From the NCBI GenBank assembly GCA_947306025.1, contig CAMZFJ010000058.1, positions 1-8,391 of the forward strand: 8,391 bases of DNA, written 5' to 3'. The first letter of the stretch is position 1. Every line of letters starts with the position of its first letter. The position numbers were made by a program, and so were the translations under genes. Positions 1-6,873 of the stretch are shown here, one piece after another. The stretch comes from an uncultured Fibrobacter sp. GTDB lineage: Bacteria > Fibrobacterota > Fibrobacteria > Fibrobacterales > Fibrobacteraceae. The notes below the pieces were generated by a model. It saw only the letters and a list, made by a program, of their open reading frames with translations. It was not told the origin of the DNA and did not search any database.

Positions 1-1887
1 GGTAGCCGTTTCCGTTCGGGCGTGTTGTATTCTAAGGCGTTTGAAGAATACGTGAATGGCGTGGTTTGGGAACGCGACCGCCAAATGATGCTCGATGCCG
101 GTGCGATAGACAATATCAAGAGAGAACTCTCCTTGAGAAAGACGTTTATTACGACGTACCGTGGCAATGTCGATGGGCGCCCGCACTATTGCGAAATGAA
201 ATTTGTGAAGGTGGGTAACGAGTTTGATAGCCCGAAGGCCGTGGCGCTTGGCTTTGCCGAAAAGGACGATTTGATTCTCAAGGATTTTGTGAATGACATC
301 CTTTACGATGATTATGTTTCCATTTACTTTGTAAATGTCGAGGATAATTCTTTCCGTACCATCAAGGCTTCGAATGTGTCGTGGGTGGAAAAGCGTCCGC
401 CGTACAGCACTTACTCTGGTGAAGTCAAGAAAATCAGTGGCCTTGTTGCGGATGATTTTAAACAGGATTGGCTAAAGCTTTCGAACTTGTTCTACGTGCA
501 GAAATTCTTGAAAGAAGCCGACCAGCGCGAACTGGAATTCAAGATTGAGAGCGGCGAATGGTTGCGCGCCAGGTTTACGACCATCGAGCGTAACGAAGAT
601 AACGAAGTCGTTTCGTTTGTGCTTTCGTTTATGCTCTTGAGCGATGATCAGGTCGAGAAGCTTGAACTGGACGCAAAGGTCGCTGAACAGAATGACTTGC
701 TAGAAAAGCAACAGGTCATGCTGCAAAAGGCGCTTTCGATGGCGCAGTCGTCTGACCGAGCAAAGACGGCATTCCTTTCGAACATGAGTCATGATATCCG
801 TACGCCGATGAATGCGATTGTCGGTTTTACCGGGCTTGCCATGGCGCATATCGACGAAAAGGAAGTTGTGCTTGGTTATTTGAAAAAGCTTGGACAAAGT
901 TCGAACCATTTGCTTTCGCTAATCAATGATGTGCTAGACATGAGCCGAATTGAATCGGGCAAGATGTCTCTATCGGAAAATACCGAAAGTCTCGTCGATA
1001 TTATCGACACGCTCAAGGATATTGTGCAAGCGGATGTCGATGCGAAGAATCTTTCATTTGAAGTGAAGACGGATATCCGCAATTCAGGAATCGTGTGTGA
1101 CAAGCTCCGCTTGAATCAGGTATTGCTCAATGTGCTTTCGAATGCCATCAAGTACACGCATGCGGGTGGTTCCGTCATGATGCAAGTAGAAGAAAAGGAA
1201 TCGCAAAAGCCCGGCTTTGCGTTGTTCGAATTCCGCATCCGTGATAACGGTATGGGCATGAGCGAGGAATTCCTGAAGATGATTTATGAACCGTTTACGC
1301 GCGCGAATTCTTCGACGGTGAGCGGTATCCAGGGGACTGGCCTTGGCATGTCTATCACCAAGAACATTGTGGAGATGATGGGCGGCGGTATTGAAATCTT
1401 TAGTGAAGAGAACAAGGGCACGGAAGTTATTCTGAATATTGACTTCAGGTTGCACAACAGGAATAATGCCGGGTCCAAGTTGACGGTGGGTGCATCTAAT
1501 TTTGCTGGCAAGAAGATTTTGCTTGTCGAAGATAACGAAATGAACCGCCAGATTGCCTGCGATATTCTTGCCGATTGCGGTTTCGTGGTGTTCACGGCTG
1601 GAAATGGAAAAGAAGCTGTTGATTTGATAAAAAAATCAGTGCCGAAGCAGTACGACCTTATCCTTATGGATGTGCAGATGCCTATCATGGATGGCTTTGC
1701 TGCAACGCGGGCGATACGTATGCTTCCGGCGCGTTACCAGTCGCGTATTCCGATTATTGCCATGACTGCGAATGCGTTTGAAGAAGACCGCAAGTCCGCA
1801 TTAGATGCCGGTATGGACGAACATATTTCCAAACCGATAAACGTCGATAAAATGAAATATATTTTGTCTAAATTTATTAAAAAGTGA
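1..1887 (+). CDS. Hybrid sensor histidine kinase (PAS-PAS-HisKA-HATPase-REC), 5' partial
   Basis: The reading frame is open to the left edge, so the true start lies upstream; the GTG at 22 falls inside a PAS-like fold and is not a convincing start. Numbering codons from base 1 (628 codons visible): the tail of a PAS domain (about 1-88), a second PAS-like domain (about 90-215), a coiled-coil linker (about 220-255), HisKA with the SHDIRTP box and phospho-acceptor His264 (790-792), HATPase with the N-box Asn at 1141-1143, DNGMGM at 1243-1260 and GTGLGM at 1333-1350, then a receiver (about 503-628) with the acidic Glu-Asp pair at 1528-1533, phospho-acceptor Asp557 (1669-1671), Thr at 1765-1767 and Lys at 1831-1833. 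All catalytic residues are present. It should autophosphorylate and pass phosphate to its own receiver; lacking an Hpt or output domain, it probably signals through a separate Hpt protein. Membrane segments, if any, lie upstream. The next kinase gene starts 10 bp downstream, suggesting one operon. Confidence 0.93.
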   Translation, partial: GSRFRSGVLYSKAFEEYVNGVVWERDRQMMLDAGAIDNIKRELSLRKTFITTYRGNVDGRPHYCEMKFVKVGNEFDSPKAVALGFAEKDDLILKDFVNDILYDDYVSIYFVNVEDNSFRTIKASNVSWVEKRPPYSTYSGEVKKISGLVADDFKQDWLKLSNLFYVQKFLKEADQRELEFKIESGEWLRARFTTIERNEDNEVVSFVLSFMLLSDDQVEKLELDAKVAEQNDLLEKQQVMLQKALSMAQSSDRAKTAFLSNMSHDIRTPMNAIVGFTGLAMAHIDEKEVVLGYLKKLGQSSNHLLSLINDVLDMSRIESGKMSLSENTESLVDIIDTLKDIVQADVDAKNLSFEVKTDIRNSGIVCDKLRLNQVLLNVLSNAIKYTHAGGSVMMQVEEKESQKPGFALFEFRIRDNGMGMSEEFLKMIYEPFTRANSSTVSGIQGTGLGMSITKNIVEMMGGGIEIFSEENKGTEVILNIDFRLHNRNNAGSKLTVGASNFAGKKILLVEDNEMNRQIACDILADCGFVVFTAGNGKEAVDLIKKSVPKQYDLILMDVQMPIMDGFAATRAIRMLPARYQSRIPIIAMTANAFEEDRKSALDAGMDEHISKPINVDKMKYILSKFIKK

Positions 1888-1897
1888 TGATTAAAAA

Positions 1898-4800
1898 ATG
1901 AAGATTATTGATGGCGTCCACAGTGAAAAAATGATGCACCGGGATCATGTTATTTTTGCCGTGATTCTTGTGGCTTTGAATGCTTTGGTGTTCATGTTTG
2001 TTTGCCAGAAAATTCTGAAAATTGTTGAGGACGGTTGCTATAACAGACTTCGTGAATATGCCGAAACGGCATCGAATGATTTTATAATCAGCAATCTGCA
2101 CTATGGCGGAACGCTACAGTTTGTAGCCGATGCCTTGAGTGACCGCAACGATTATTCGGTCGATAGTTTGCTCCCGAAGTTGAATGAATTGCAGCCGTTC
2201 TTGCGCGACAAAAAAATCAATATACTCTTGCCCGGCGATACGGTGATTTTATCGGATGGCGCCTTGACGCAAGCATCGACGATGGGGATATCTTTTGATA
2301 AAGAGGCGCTCCCTAATGCGCACGTGGTTGTACAACTTGAAAGCGATAAACTCGAAGAAAAACTGCTATACCATTTTGTCCCCATCAAAAGTCACGACAA
2401 GGTTGTTGCCGTTGCTTACTGGAATTTTAGTTTGGGTGTAATTCATCAATACTTGCGTAATGATAAACAGAACGACCTCAAAATGTATGTCTATGTCGTC
2501 AATCGCGATGATGGTCGCCTTATTGCCGATTCCAAACATGATTCGTTGAAGAGTATTCGTGATTACATGAACGAGCTGGATAACGAAAAAGGCATGTTCT
2601 CTGTGTTGGTGGATAGTTTGCTTGCTGGTGCTACGGGTAAAGCTTGCGTTGAAAACTATTGGGAAGAATCGAACTGTTTCTATTATAAGCCGTTGCCGGT
2701 AAATCATTGGAGTATTGCGGTTTCGTCTCCAGAAAAGGTGGCTTTTGCCGCAATCCACAAGGTTCGCTTTATCTTGCTTTGCTTAGGTATTGTTGTCGTT
2801 GTATTCTTTGTGGCTTATTTTGTGTTGCTCCGTCGAGTGGCGATCCGTCGTTTTGCAAGTGAATTGGATCAGTTTAAACAGGATGATGTGGGGAAGGTCC
2901 GTTACATGCAGATGAAACTTCTGGGCCTTTTGTCCAAGAACTTTATCCATATTTATTATGTGAATCCCGAGTCGGGATCGTATGTGGTTTACCCGAGTTC
3001 CATGAACGATTTGTACAAGGAAATTCTTAGCCGTTTTGATTGCAATGTTTCTCTGTACGACATCATGAACAATGATGAACTTACGAAAATCCATAAGGAC
3101 GATTTGGAACTTTGCCATAGTGTGTTCAACAAGGAATCCTTCCTTGAAATGATGAACCAGTACGAATCGAGAAAGGTTGTGGACATGCGCTGGTTTATCA
3201 ACGGCAACTGGGTCTGGTTGCGCCACACGTTGATTGGCTTTGCCGATGGCAAGGGCGAAGGCTATGTGCTTATTGGTGTCGAAGATGTGAACGACGAAAA
3301 GGTGGCTCTCGAAGCCGAACGCGAAAGGCTTTCTGTGATTAAGGGCCTTTCGGAAGATTTCTCGCTGGTGAGCTTTATTAACCCGTCCACTCGCGAAGAC
3401 CATCTTTATTATGTGAAGAAGAATAATTGGGCCGATAACCCGAACTGGAAAAAGGTCGGGAATTTTGAAGACCGCTTGACGTTGATTGCGAATACGCTTG
3501 TCCATCCGGATGACCGCAAGATGTTCATGGAGATGACGACTCGCGATGTGGTACGCGAAAAGCTTTCTGTTAAGAGCGCCTATTATGTCAACTATCGTAT
3601 GATTATCAATGGCGCTGTTGAATATTGGCAGCTGAAGTTTGTGATGGCGGGTAAGGCTCCCGATGCTCAAGGGCAGATTGTGGCTGGCTTTATCAGCGTC
3701 GATGAAGCGACCCGCTTGCAGCTTGAACAAAAGGAACAGCTCGAAACGCAGGCCGAAGCATTGAAACAGGCGCTCTCGGCGGCGCAGGCTGCGAACAGTG
3801 CTAAAAAGGAATTCCTCAATAGCATAAGCCATGAAATCCGTACGCCGCTCAATGCCGTTATCGGTCTTACGTCAATTGCCTCGACTCACTTGAAGGACCA
3901 GGACCGCGTTAAGGATTGCCTTGTCAAGATTGACCAAAGCTCGGATAGATTGCTTGCGATTATCAATGACATTCTTGACATGAGCCGAATTGAATCGGGC
4001 AAGTTCGACCTCAACGAAACGCCGACGCATTTGTTCGAGGTTGTTCATGAAGTGGAACGCGATATCCGCAATGATTTGCAAGTGAAGGATTTGAAGTTTG
4101 AACTCGACTGTGTCGATATCAACGATGATGAGGTTGTTTGCGATAAGAACCGCTTGCGTCAGGTTTTGCTGAAGGTCCTTTCGAACTCGATCAAGTTTAC
4201 GAGGGAAGGAGGCTCCATTTCGATGAGCGTCAAGGAAACTCCGCTTTCGAAGTCGAGCTATGCCGCTTATGAATTCCGCATCAAGGATAACGGCATCGGC
4301 ATGAGCGAGGATTTCCTCAAGAAGGTTTATGAGCCGTTTACGAGAGAGCTCTCTGCATCGAGAGAAACCCGAGGCATGGGGCTTGGACTTGCGATTACGA
4401 AGAACTCTGTCGAGATGATGGGCGGTCAAATCGAAATCGCGAGCCGCTTGCATGTGGGTACCGAAGTCGTCATGACGTTCGAATTCAAGCTGGTGCAGTC
4501 GAAAAAGCGCGAAGATGGAGTGGAAAAAACCGAAAAATCGGGCTTTGCCGGCAAGAAGATCCTCTTGGTCGAGGATAACATCCTCAACCGCGAAATCACG
4601 ATGGAAATTCTCCAGGATAACGGTTTTATCGTGACTGCCGTCGAAGATGGCGATATTGCCGTGAAAATGCTTTCGAAGGCGACTTCGAGACCGTTTGATG
4701 TGGTTTTGATGGACGTTCGTATGCCTGCGATGGATGGTTACGAGGCTACAAAACGCATCCGCGCACTTGACAACAAGGATGTTGCCGAAATTCCGATTAT

Positions 4801-4924
4801 CGCTATGACGGCAAACGCCTTTGATGAAGACCGCCAGGCTTCATTCGAAGTGGGCATGAACGAGCATATCGCAAAACCGGTGAGCATCGAAAAGCTAAAA
4901 GATGTCTTGGCGATGTTCTTGTAG
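1898..4924 (+). CDS. Membrane hybrid sensor histidine kinase (extracytoplasmic sensor, PAS-PAS-HisKA-HATPase-REC)
   Basis: Complete, 1008 residues. Order: a membrane segment (about 14-37); a roughly 250-residue extracytoplasmic region whose end (a Tyr-Tyr-Lys-Pro-Leu stretch, then a Trp-Ser-Ile-Ala-Val strand) resembles a double-Cache ligand sensor; a second membrane segment (about 291-311) followed by Arg-Arg; two PAS-like domains (about 334-470 and 480-605); a coiled-coil linker; HisKA with SHEIRTP and phospho-acceptor His645; HATPase with Asn763, DNGIGM from 797 and GMGLGL at 826-831; and a receiver (886-1006) with Glu892/Asp893, phospho-acceptor Asp939, Thr971 and Lys993. It should sense an external signal and run an internal His-to-Asp relay. 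There is no Hpt or DNA-binding domain. ATG 1898 lies 10 bp after the preceding stop with no Shine-Dalgarno; an in-frame ATG at 1931 is possible but would leave almost nothing before the first membrane segment. It is paralogous to the upstream kinase, including a 27-bp identical stretch. The ligand cannot be read from the sequence. Confidence 0.93.
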   Translation: MKIIDGVHSEKMMHRDHVIFAVILVALNALVFMFVCQKILKIVEDGCYNRLREYAETASNDFIISNLHYGGTLQFVADALSDRNDYSVDSLLPKLNELQPFLRDKKINILLPGDTVILSDGALTQASTMGISFDKEALPNAHVVVQLESDKLEEKLLYHFVPIKSHDKVVAVAYWNFSLGVIHQYLRNDKQNDLKMYVYVVNRDDGRLIADSKHDSLKSIRDYMNELDNEKGMFSVLVDSLLAGATGKACVENYWEESNCFYYKPLPVNHWSIAVSSPEKVAFAAIHKVRFILLCLGIVVVVFFVAYFVLLRRVAIRRFASELDQFKQDDVGKVRYMQMKLLGLLSKNFIHIYYVNPESGSYVVYPSSMNDLYKEILSRFDCNVSLYDIMNNDELTKIHKDDLELCHSVFNKESFLEMMNQYESRKVVDMRWFINGNWVWLRHTLIGFADGKGEGYVLIGVEDVNDEKVALEAERERLSVIKGLSEDFSLVSFINPSTREDHLYYVKKNNWADNPNWKKVGNFEDRLTLIANTLVHPDDRKMFMEMTTRDVVREKLSVKSAYYVNYRMIINGAVEYWQLKFVMAGKAPDAQGQIVAGFISVDEATRLQLEQKEQLETQAEALKQALSAAQAANSAKKEFLNSISHEIRTPLNAVIGLTSIASTHLKDQDRVKDCLVKIDQSSDRLLAIINDILDMSRIESGKFDLNETPTHLFEVVHEVERDIRNDLQVKDLKFELDCVDINDDEVVCDKNRLRQVLLKVLSNSIKFTREGGSISMSVKETPLSKSSYAAYEFRIKDNGIGMSEDFLKKVYEPFTRELSASRETRGMGLGLAITKNSVEMMGGQIEIASRLHVGTEVVMTFEFKLVQSKKREDGVEKTEKSGFAGKKILLVEDNILNREITMEILQDNGFIVTAVEDGDIAVKMLSKATSRPFDVVLMDVRMPAMDGYEATKRIRALDNKDVAEIPIIAMTANAFDEDRQASFEVGMNEHIAKPVSIEKLKDVLAMFL

Positions 4925-5011
4925 CGGATTTGTAGTATTATTCCTATTTATCTGTTACAAAGGCTGTAAAGCTCCAAAAAAGTTTTAAAAGTTATCTATA
5001 TTGAAAAACAT
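4925..5011 (+). promoter_or_regulatory. AT-rich gap with probable nhaA promoter
   Basis: This 87-bp gap separates the kinase stop from the nhaA start. TATATT at 4997-5002 is a plausible -10 hexamer, though no good -35 lies 16-18 bp upstream. Transcription from it would begin about 5008-5010, only a few bases before the ATG, which would give a leaderless or nearly leaderless message; no Shine-Dalgarno is present before the ATG. A TTACA / TGTAA dyad (4955-4959 and 4965-4969, 5-bp spacer) contains the T-N11-A pattern typical of LysR-type sites. The 7-mer AAAAGTT occurs twice, at 4978 and 4987. I see no stem with a T-run that would end the kinase transcript, so read-through into nhaA is possible. 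The promoter call is inference from one hexamer. Confidence 0.35.
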
Positions 5012-6337
5012 ATGTCAGCACGTGTAACTAGCAGCGATAAAATTGAAGAAATGTTCCCGGAAACCCCGGTCCGTAAGATTATCACCCCGATTGAACGCCT
5101 GATGAAGGTGGAGACGACGGGCGGCATAGTGCTTATCATTATGACGCTTGCGGCTCTCATCTGGGCGAACCTCTCTCCAGAATCGTATGAGCACTTTTGG
5201 CATTTGCCGTTCGTGGTAACGATTGGCAGCTGGGTGGGTACTGGTGACTTGCACTGGTTCATCAACGACGCGTTGATGACGATATTTTTCTTCAACATCG
5301 GTCTTGAAGTCAAGGGCGAAATGACCTATGGCGAACTCCATGACCCGAAGGCGGCGAGCCTCCCGATTATTGCGGCGGCTGGCGGTATGCTTTTCCCGGC
5401 CTTGATTTATTTGGCGCTTTGCCCTCCGGGAACGTCGCATGGCTGGGGAATCCCCACGGCAACGGATATCGCGTTCGTGGTGGGCTGCATGGCAATCTTG
5501 GGCAAGAAGGTGCCGCATGCGCTCCGCGTGATGATTTTGACCTTGGCGATTGCGGACGATATTGGTGCCATTCTCGTGATTGCGATTGGCTACCCGAGCG
5601 GCGACGGCATCAACTTTAGCGCTCTTGGAATGGCCTTTGTGCTCCTCGCTTTGTTTAATGTGTTTTTCCGCATTGGCGTGCGCAACATGCTGCTGCTCCA
5701 TTTCACGGGTATTGCCGTGTGGGCGTTCTTTGTCAAGTCCGGTGTGCACCCAACGATTGCGGGCGTGCTCCTTGGCCTCTCCGTGCCCGCTAAGGCCGTG
5801 GTGGCGAAAGGCGTGGTGGCCCAGTTTGCAAGTGGCGTGGGTAATGTGCTTTCGGGCGAGACGAAGGATCGCAATGAACAGTATGAAGTATTTACGATGC
5901 TCAAGCGCGGGGCAAGCGAAAGCGTTTCGTTGCAGGAACGCCTGTACAAGATGCTTGTGCCTTGGGTAAACTTTGCAATCATGCCGATTTTTGCGCTTGC
6001 AAATGCCGGTGTCGAAATCAAGCTCGGCGGTCTGGATGTCCCGGTGCTTGGCGCCGTAGCACTAGCCCTCATTTTCGGTAAGCCGATAGGCATTTTCCTC
6101 TTCAGCCTCCTGTCTGTAAAGATTGGTGTATCTAAGAAGCCGAGCTACTCCTGGAAGGTCCTTTGGGGTGGCGGCATGCTTGCCGGTATCGGGTTTACCA
6201 TGGCTCTCTTTGTGGCTGGCCTTGCCTTTGAAGACGGTGCGAACAAGGATTCCGCAAAGCTTGGTATTCTCCTTGGAAGCTTTAGCGCAGCAATCCTCGG
6301 TACGATTTATATGAGTATCGTGTCGAAGAAGGAATAG
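5012..6337 (+). CDS. nhaA: Na+/H+ antiporter NhaA
   Basis: Inner-membrane antiporter that exports Na+ (or Li+) in exchange for H+, supporting sodium tolerance and pH homeostasis. The 441-residue product carries the family hallmarks: the N-terminal Thr-Gly-Gly first helix region (about residues 35-50); the ATDIAF motif with Asp152, matching E. coli Asp133; the AIADDIGAI motif with Asp182/Asp183, matching the ion-binding pair Asp163/Asp164; the FGKP motif with Lys357, matching Lys300; and the GIGFTM segment near the end. It is longer than the 388-residue E. coli protein because of an N-terminal extension of about 25 residues and an enlarged hydrophilic loop (about 270-305) before the PWVNF helix. 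Longer NhaA proteins of this layout are common. It starts at ATG 5012, 87 bp after the kinase, with no Shine-Dalgarno. The stop codon at 6335-6337 falls inside the first unit of a 7-bp repeat. I see no nhaR-like regulator gene in the window. Confidence 0.97.
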   Translation: MSARVTSSDKIEEMFPETPVRKIITPIERLMKVETTGGIVLIIMTLAALIWANLSPESYEHFWHLPFVVTIGSWVGTGDLHWFINDALMTIFFFNIGLEVKGEMTYGELHDPKAASLPIIAAAGGMLFPALIYLALCPPGTSHGWGIPTATDIAFVVGCMAILGKKVPHALRVMILTLAIADDIGAILVIAIGYPSGDGINFSALGMAFVLLALFNVFFRIGVRNMLLLHFTGIAVWAFFVKSGVHPTIAGVLLGLSVPAKAVVAKGVVAQFASGVGNVLSGETKDRNEQYEVFTMLKRGASESVSLQERLYKMLVPWVNFAIMPIFALANAGVEIKLGGLDVPVLGAVALALIFGKPIGIFLFSLLSVKIGVSKKPSYSWKVLWGGGMLAGIGFTMALFVAGLAFEDGANKDSAKLGILLGSFSAAILGTIYMSIVSKKE

Positions 6338-6496
6338 GTATTAGGTTTTAGGCTGTAGGGGTTAGGTGAATTGTCGCGACTTCGTCGCCTTGTAACTATA
6401 TTTCTTTCGTCTCTAGTAACTATTAGCTAGTAACTAAATTCTAGTAACTCCGCCGAAGGCGACTAACGACCAATGACCAGTGACCAATGACCAAAG
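6331..6496. repeat. Degenerate heptanucleotide (7-bp period) repeat region with hairpins
   Basis: The nhaA to GIY-YIG gap (6338-6486) has no other gene. Block A (6331-6372) is five 7-mers of pattern GNNNTAG plus one decayed unit; the first includes the nhaA TAG stop. Block B (6413-6447) alternates CTAGTAA (at 6413, 6427 and 6441) with diverged 7-mers. Block C (6462-6496) is five 7-mers near ACCAATG (at 6469 and 6483 exactly). B and C share the same 7-bp phase across an embedded CGCC-GAA-GGCG hairpin (6451-6461). Between A and B lie a GCGAC-TTC-GTCGC hairpin (6376-6388) and an AT-rich stretch. The last unit contains the next gene's ATG and second codon. The periodicity is read directly; origin and function are unknown. 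It is too short and has no spacers, so it is not CRISPR. Confidence 0.75.
6384..6463. repeat. 8-bp inverted repeat enclosing the central repeat block
   Basis: GTCGCCTT at 6384-6391 has its exact reverse complement, AAGGCGAC, at 6456-6463. Each arm also takes part in a small local hairpin (6376-6388 and 6451-6461), so the RNA or single strand could switch between two short hairpins and one long stem enclosing 64 nt. Neither local stem is followed by a clean T-run, so I do not call a terminator. An 8-bp match in 80 bp could be chance, but the shared use of the same bases by the local hairpins is notable. Confidence 0.4.
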
Positions 6497-6873
6497 CTCA
6501 CTACGTCTACATGCTCCGTTGCAAGGGCAATCGCATTTACACAGGTTACGCCGTGGATGTCGAGGCCCGCTATAGTGAGCATTGCAGTGGGCGAGGGGCG
6601 AAGTTCACTAAGGCCTTTCCGCCAGAAGGCGTGTTGCGCTCGTTCGAACTTGAAACCCGCGAAGAAGCGCTCCGCCTAGAAGCTCGCATCAAAAAGCTGA
6701 AACGCCCGCAAAAAGAACTGCTTGCCGCAGGCGATTCTGAACTGGAATCGGGATTGCGCGCCGGTCTCGGCGCACCTTTAAAACCAAAGAAAAAACGTTC
6801 TGCAAAATCGCGCAATGCAAAAATGCGCCGCACAAAATCTATTTCATCATCAGGTCAACGACAAGTGCAATAG
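6487..6873 (+). CDS. GIY-YIG nuclease-fold protein, YhbQ/UPF0213-like, with basic tail
   Basis: The 128-residue product opens with a GIY-YIG domain: HYVYMLRC (residues 5-12) supplies the GIY strand with Tyr8, IYTG (17-20) the YIG strand with Tyr18, then Arg28 and a helix with Glu65, the residues expected at the active site of this fold. The text EHCSGRGAKFT and the later KRPQKE closely follow E. coli YhbQ, a stand-alone protein of about 100 residues. The family is linked to DNA cleavage or repair; the exact substrate here is inference. Residues 89-128 form an extra Lys/Arg-rich tail, likely flexible and nucleic-acid binding. ATG 6487 is the only start that keeps the whole domain; there is no Shine-Dalgarno. 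The start codon lies within the last unit of the upstream 7-bp repeat, and the final 11 codons overlap the convergent permease gene by 35 bp. Confidence 0.9.
   Translation: MTKAHYVYMLRCKGNRIYTGYAVDVEARYSEHCSGRGAKFTKAFPPEGVLRSFELETREEALRLEARIKKLKRPQKELLAAGDSELESGLRAGLGAPLKPKKKRSAKSRNAKMRRTKSISSSGQRQVQ

Noticed and set aside
22..24. GTG as true start of the first kinase
   Set aside because: The frame is open to base 1 and the following residues align with the inside of a PAS domain of the second kinase.
2783..3832. 349-codon open frame on the minus strand, antisense to the second kinase
   Set aside because: The product is rich in His, Ile and Phe in no domain pattern, and the plus strand encodes a clear PAS-HisKA protein over the same bases. 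The sense codon use simply avoids complements of stop codons.
5015..5749. 244-codon minus-strand frame opposite nhaA
   Set aside because: The Arg/His-rich product has no recognisable fold, while the sense strand carries NhaA ion-binding motifs throughout.
5580..5969. Shifted plus-strand frame inside nhaA that could suggest a frameshift
   Set aside because: The nhaA frame is continuous through all family motifs, so this Cys/Ser-rich frame is a shadow.
6376..6388. Rho-independent terminator after nhaA
   Set aside because: The stem is only 5 bp and is followed by a mixed CTTGTAAC sequence rather than a T-run.
6390..6418. Promoter for the GIY-YIG gene (TTGTAA with a downstream AT-rich hexamer)
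   Set aside because: No -10-like hexamer lies at 16-18 bp spacing; TATATT at 6397-6402 is too close to TTGTAA and has no alternative -35.
6331..6496. CRISPR array or transposon end
   Set aside because: The units are 7 bp without unique spacers, and there is no transposase gene or target-site duplication nearby.
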